NCBI RefSeq assembly: GCF_014697625.1
Contig: NZ_JACJSG010000003.1
Span: 1 to 64,000, forward strand
Reading direction: 5' to 3'
DNA length: 64,000 nt
Source of the DNA: Anabaena azotica FACHB-119
Lineage (GTDB): Bacteria > Cyanobacteriota > Cyanobacteriia > Cyanobacteriales > Nostocaceae
Below are positions 62,255 through 64,000 of this stretch, piece after piece. The notes under the pieces are model-generated. The model searched no databases and had not been told where the DNA came from. It saw nothing but the letters and a program-made list of their open reading frames with translations. The position numbers were made by a program, and so were the translations under genes. Position 1 is the first letter of the stretch; every line of letters begins with the position of its first letter.

Positions 62255-63508
62255 CTAATAACTTGGTTGCTTCTCTCCTCCAGTTGCTAACGACCAAAGT
62301 AACATTAACAGCTTTCCCAGTCCTTCCACTATAGAACTTAAGTCAAATTGAAAGTTGAACTGGGCATCATCTTCACCAGCATTTATAGGTTTTTCTGGAG
62401 CATTTACATTCCTCCACTTTTTAGCCAGTTCGATAGCTTTTTTTATTTCTGCTTTAGTTGCGTCTCTGATTTTGTCCAAATTGTCACAATTATCGTTCTC
62501 CCATGATTTAACAAGCTTGTCCAAGGCATCTTTAAGTTTTTGATAAAGTTCTTTATGCCCTACCCAAGAGCCAATTCCCTCCTTTGGTATATTTCTATAG
62601 TATTTATAAAGCTCTTTATCATAAAGCATTTGATAATAGCGTTCTATCATACCTTTTGATACATATCTTGGGTTTTGTCCCTTTGGAACTGAAAGATTTA
62701 CTTTTTCAAGAGTTCCGCCAAGAAGTAACACTAAGATGTCATGAAGAATTTGCCTGCAATTATTTTCATTAGGTTTTTTTGATGAAGGTCGTTTGGGAGG
62801 ACGCTGAAACGCATCATCAGACTGTGCATAAAGATTTTCTTGCTGAAAGAAGCTCTCCTGATTACTATCTTCTGTATCTCGCCATAGCTGAATTTGATTG
62901 AGGTGAGGTATTGTTGTGGCAGAACCACTAAATCCTTGTGCGGCTAACTGCTGAATCGATTTTGCTCGATTGTCTCCATTTGCTTTTAGTTGCACTTGCT
63001 CATCTAAATCATCACTCGTAAGTTGTGTTTCCTCATCGGCATGAAGCTGTAGCTTTTCTTTTTCCTCGCATTGGGAGCATTTGAGTTGTACAGCATCAGT
63101 ATTTAGTTGCTGTTGTTGCTGGGAAGCTTGTTGCCGTTGTACTACAGGCGTAATGATATCAACTAAAGGTTTAGTTTGTGATTGTTGTACCTCTGGCGTT
63201 GACATTTCTCCTGGTTGCACATACGACCGGCTTATTCTCTCGGCTTCCATTCTGCGGAATAGCTGCTGTACTATGCGAAAATGTTGTTCGTCACAGTCTT
63301 GAGGCTGGCTAATTGACTGTTCTGGGCGACGCAGTGGGATTTTACTGATGTCGTGACCTGGGGGTTTGTCGATAACTTGCGCCTCTGGCAATACTGAAGG
63401 TGAAGTATCCAATGGTTCTAAACCAAAACCACGTACTGGGTTTTTAAGTGTAGGGATGGAAATATCCGTATTAGTCTTTTTGCCTTGGTTTTGGTATTCT
63501 CTAATCAT
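62255..63508 (-). CDS. eCIS (contractile injection system) cargo/effector-like protein
   Basis: 417 aa from the ATG at 63508, where the family start MIREYQNQGKKTNTD falls (the frame opens 6 codons earlier). The N-terminal half has the hallmarks of cyanobacterial eCIS-associated cargo proteins: PTLKNPVRGFGLEPLDTSPSVLP, GHDISKIPLRRPEQ, Q-rich repeats, QLKCSQCEEKE and SIQQLAAQGFSGSATTIPHLNQIQ. The DUF4157 protease usually next is absent; instead the C-terminal about 170 residues have an uncharacterised domain with GSWVGHKELYQKLKDALDKL and a final hydrophobic helix. This could be a swapped toxin domain. Two unknown genes follow. Confidence 0.7.
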   Translation of the reverse strand: MIREYQNQGKKTNTDISIPTLKNPVRGFGLEPLDTSPSVLPEAQVIDKPPGHDISKIPLRRPEQSISQPQDCDEQHFRIVQQLFRRMEAERISRSYVQPGEMSTPEVQQSQTKPLVDIITPVVQRQQASQQQQQLNTDAVQLKCSQCEEKEKLQLHADEETQLTSDDLDEQVQLKANGDNRAKSIQQLAAQGFSGSATTIPHLNQIQLWRDTEDSNQESFFQQENLYAQSDDAFQRPPKRPSSKKPNENNCRQILHDILVLLLGGTLEKVNLSVPKGQNPRYVSKGMIERYYQMLYDKELYKYYRNIPKEGIGSWVGHKELYQKLKDALDKLVKSWENDNCDNLDKIRDATKAEIKKAIELAKKWRNVNAPEKPINAGEDDAQFNFQFDLSSIVEGLGKLLMLLWSLATGGEKQPSY

Positions 63509-63844
63509 GTTTTTCCCAGTACCCAATTTGTAGATAAATCTAGATGTTGCTCGTATAAATATATACTATACTGTTAATAACAGTGCCAAAACTATTAGAC
63601 TTAAGTCTAATATTTTACTAACTGATGGCGATGGCGTTCCGCCCAGCTTCCCTACGGGACGCTCCGCGAACGCTGATCGCCTCCGGTCGGTCGTAGACCA
63701 TCGCCTTCCCCGCAGCGTAGCTGATCGCCTCATCTGGGTGTATTCGAGTGGCTTTGTTCTGTTTAGATTTTCTTGACAAATCACCTGTTAAAAAAGTCGG
63801 GGATTTGAACACCTACAACAGGGCAAAATTAATGAGACAGGCCA
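63509..63844. other. Gene-free interval with a dispersed repeat
   Basis: Contains a cluster of common Nostocales palindromic repeats from about 63630 to 63735 (gcgatggcgttccgccc, gggacgctccgcgaacgctg, gatcgcctccggtcgg). Open frames over it come from the repeat. Confidence 0.6.
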
Positions 63845-64000
63845 CTAAGTTAAGTGTCTAAAAACTATCTTTAGTAACTCTGCACGGGTGAAAGGTTTAG
63901 TTAAATATCCAGATGCACCAACTAATCTGGCTTTTACTTTGTCAACCAATCCCTTAGAACTTGTAACAAATATTATCGGAGTCTTTTTAAACATTGAATT
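63845..64000 (-). CDS. Response regulator receiver domain, C-terminal part (cut by the window edge)
   Basis: 51 residues before the stop at 63845-63847; the gene continues beyond 64000. Reading the minus strand inwards gives FKKTPIIFVTSSKGLVDKVKARLVGASGYLTKPFTRAELLKIVFRHL, which has the switch threonine in FVTSS and the lysine in YLTKPF of a CheY-type receiver. It ends at the receiver, so the protein likely has no output domain after it. Upstream domains unknown. Confidence 0.85.
   Translation of the reverse strand, partial: NSMFKKTPIIFVTSSKGLVDKVKARLVGASGYLTKPFTRAELLKIVFRHLT

Noticed and set aside
63566..63812. Overlapping frames between the cargo-like gene and the edge regulator
   Set aside because: They read through a cluster of palindromic repeats.

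Overview
The window reads as chromosomal DNA of a filamentous, nitrogen-fixing, heterocyst-type (Nostocales) cyanobacterium. The evidence is the many HIP1 octamers (GCGATCGC), long heptanucleotide STRR repeats of the CAGTTGA / CTGATAA type, many small inverted-repeat elements, an XisH/XisI pair, a cobalt sensor of the CoaR type, a nitrogenase iron protein, and cyanobacterial families such as DUF2949 and DUF3122. No rRNA gene, CRISPR array or convincing tRNA was seen.

Layout. 0.1-9 kb: a secreted M16 peptidase, an acetyltransferase, XisH/XisI, SufE with an alpha/beta-hydrolase-like partner, and a secreted protein of unknown function, separated by repeat-filled gaps. 9-14 kb: an unusual fusion of a cNMP-type sensor, a degenerate sigma54-type AAA+ module and a membrane polyferredoxin, then a very AT-rich KAP-type P-loop NTPase. 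14-23 kb: a signalling block (response regulator, 5-PAS hybrid kinase, GAF kinase) and an MFS exporter. 24-28.4 kb: a carbohydrate ABC transporter operon (binding protein, two permeases, ATPase). 28.4-31.3 kb: small membrane proteins, a DUF411 protein, an acetyltransferase. 31.9-35.7 kb: an orphan nitrogenase Fe protein (vnfH type) next to an XRE + molybdate-binding-domain regulator like VnfR, and two unknown small genes.

35.8-43.9 kb holds the most notable system: a minus-strand pPIWI-RE three-gene island (REase with MerR-like HTH -> DinG-like helicase -> PIWI protein), with a perfect 10-bp inverted repeat just upstream of its first gene. 44.6 kb: a secreted avidin/streptavidin-like protein that keeps essentially all biotin-contacting residues. 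45-48.5 kb: DUF3122, a glyoxalase-fold protein and CoaR. 49.2-51.1 kb: a type II-like restriction-modification module. 51.5-60 kb: DUF192, DUF2949, an aminotransferase, TrpC, LpdA with a truncated TnpB at its 5' end, and a CAAX protease. 60.4-63.5 kb: a protein with the N-terminal signature of cyanobacterial contractile-injection-system (eCIS) cargo and two unknown downstream genes. The right edge cuts a response regulator.

A theme of the window is the reshaping of genes by repeats. Several stop codons and C-terminal tails are supplied by STRRs, G-rich repeats or MITE ends, and one STRR is inserted in frame inside a kinase ATPase domain. Small elements are nested in each other, with visible target-site duplications and even an 'empty site' for one insertion. 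Three or more candidate defence modules (KAP NTPase, pPIWI-RE, R-M) lie within 40 kb. All family calls are from reading the translated sequence; no database search was run.
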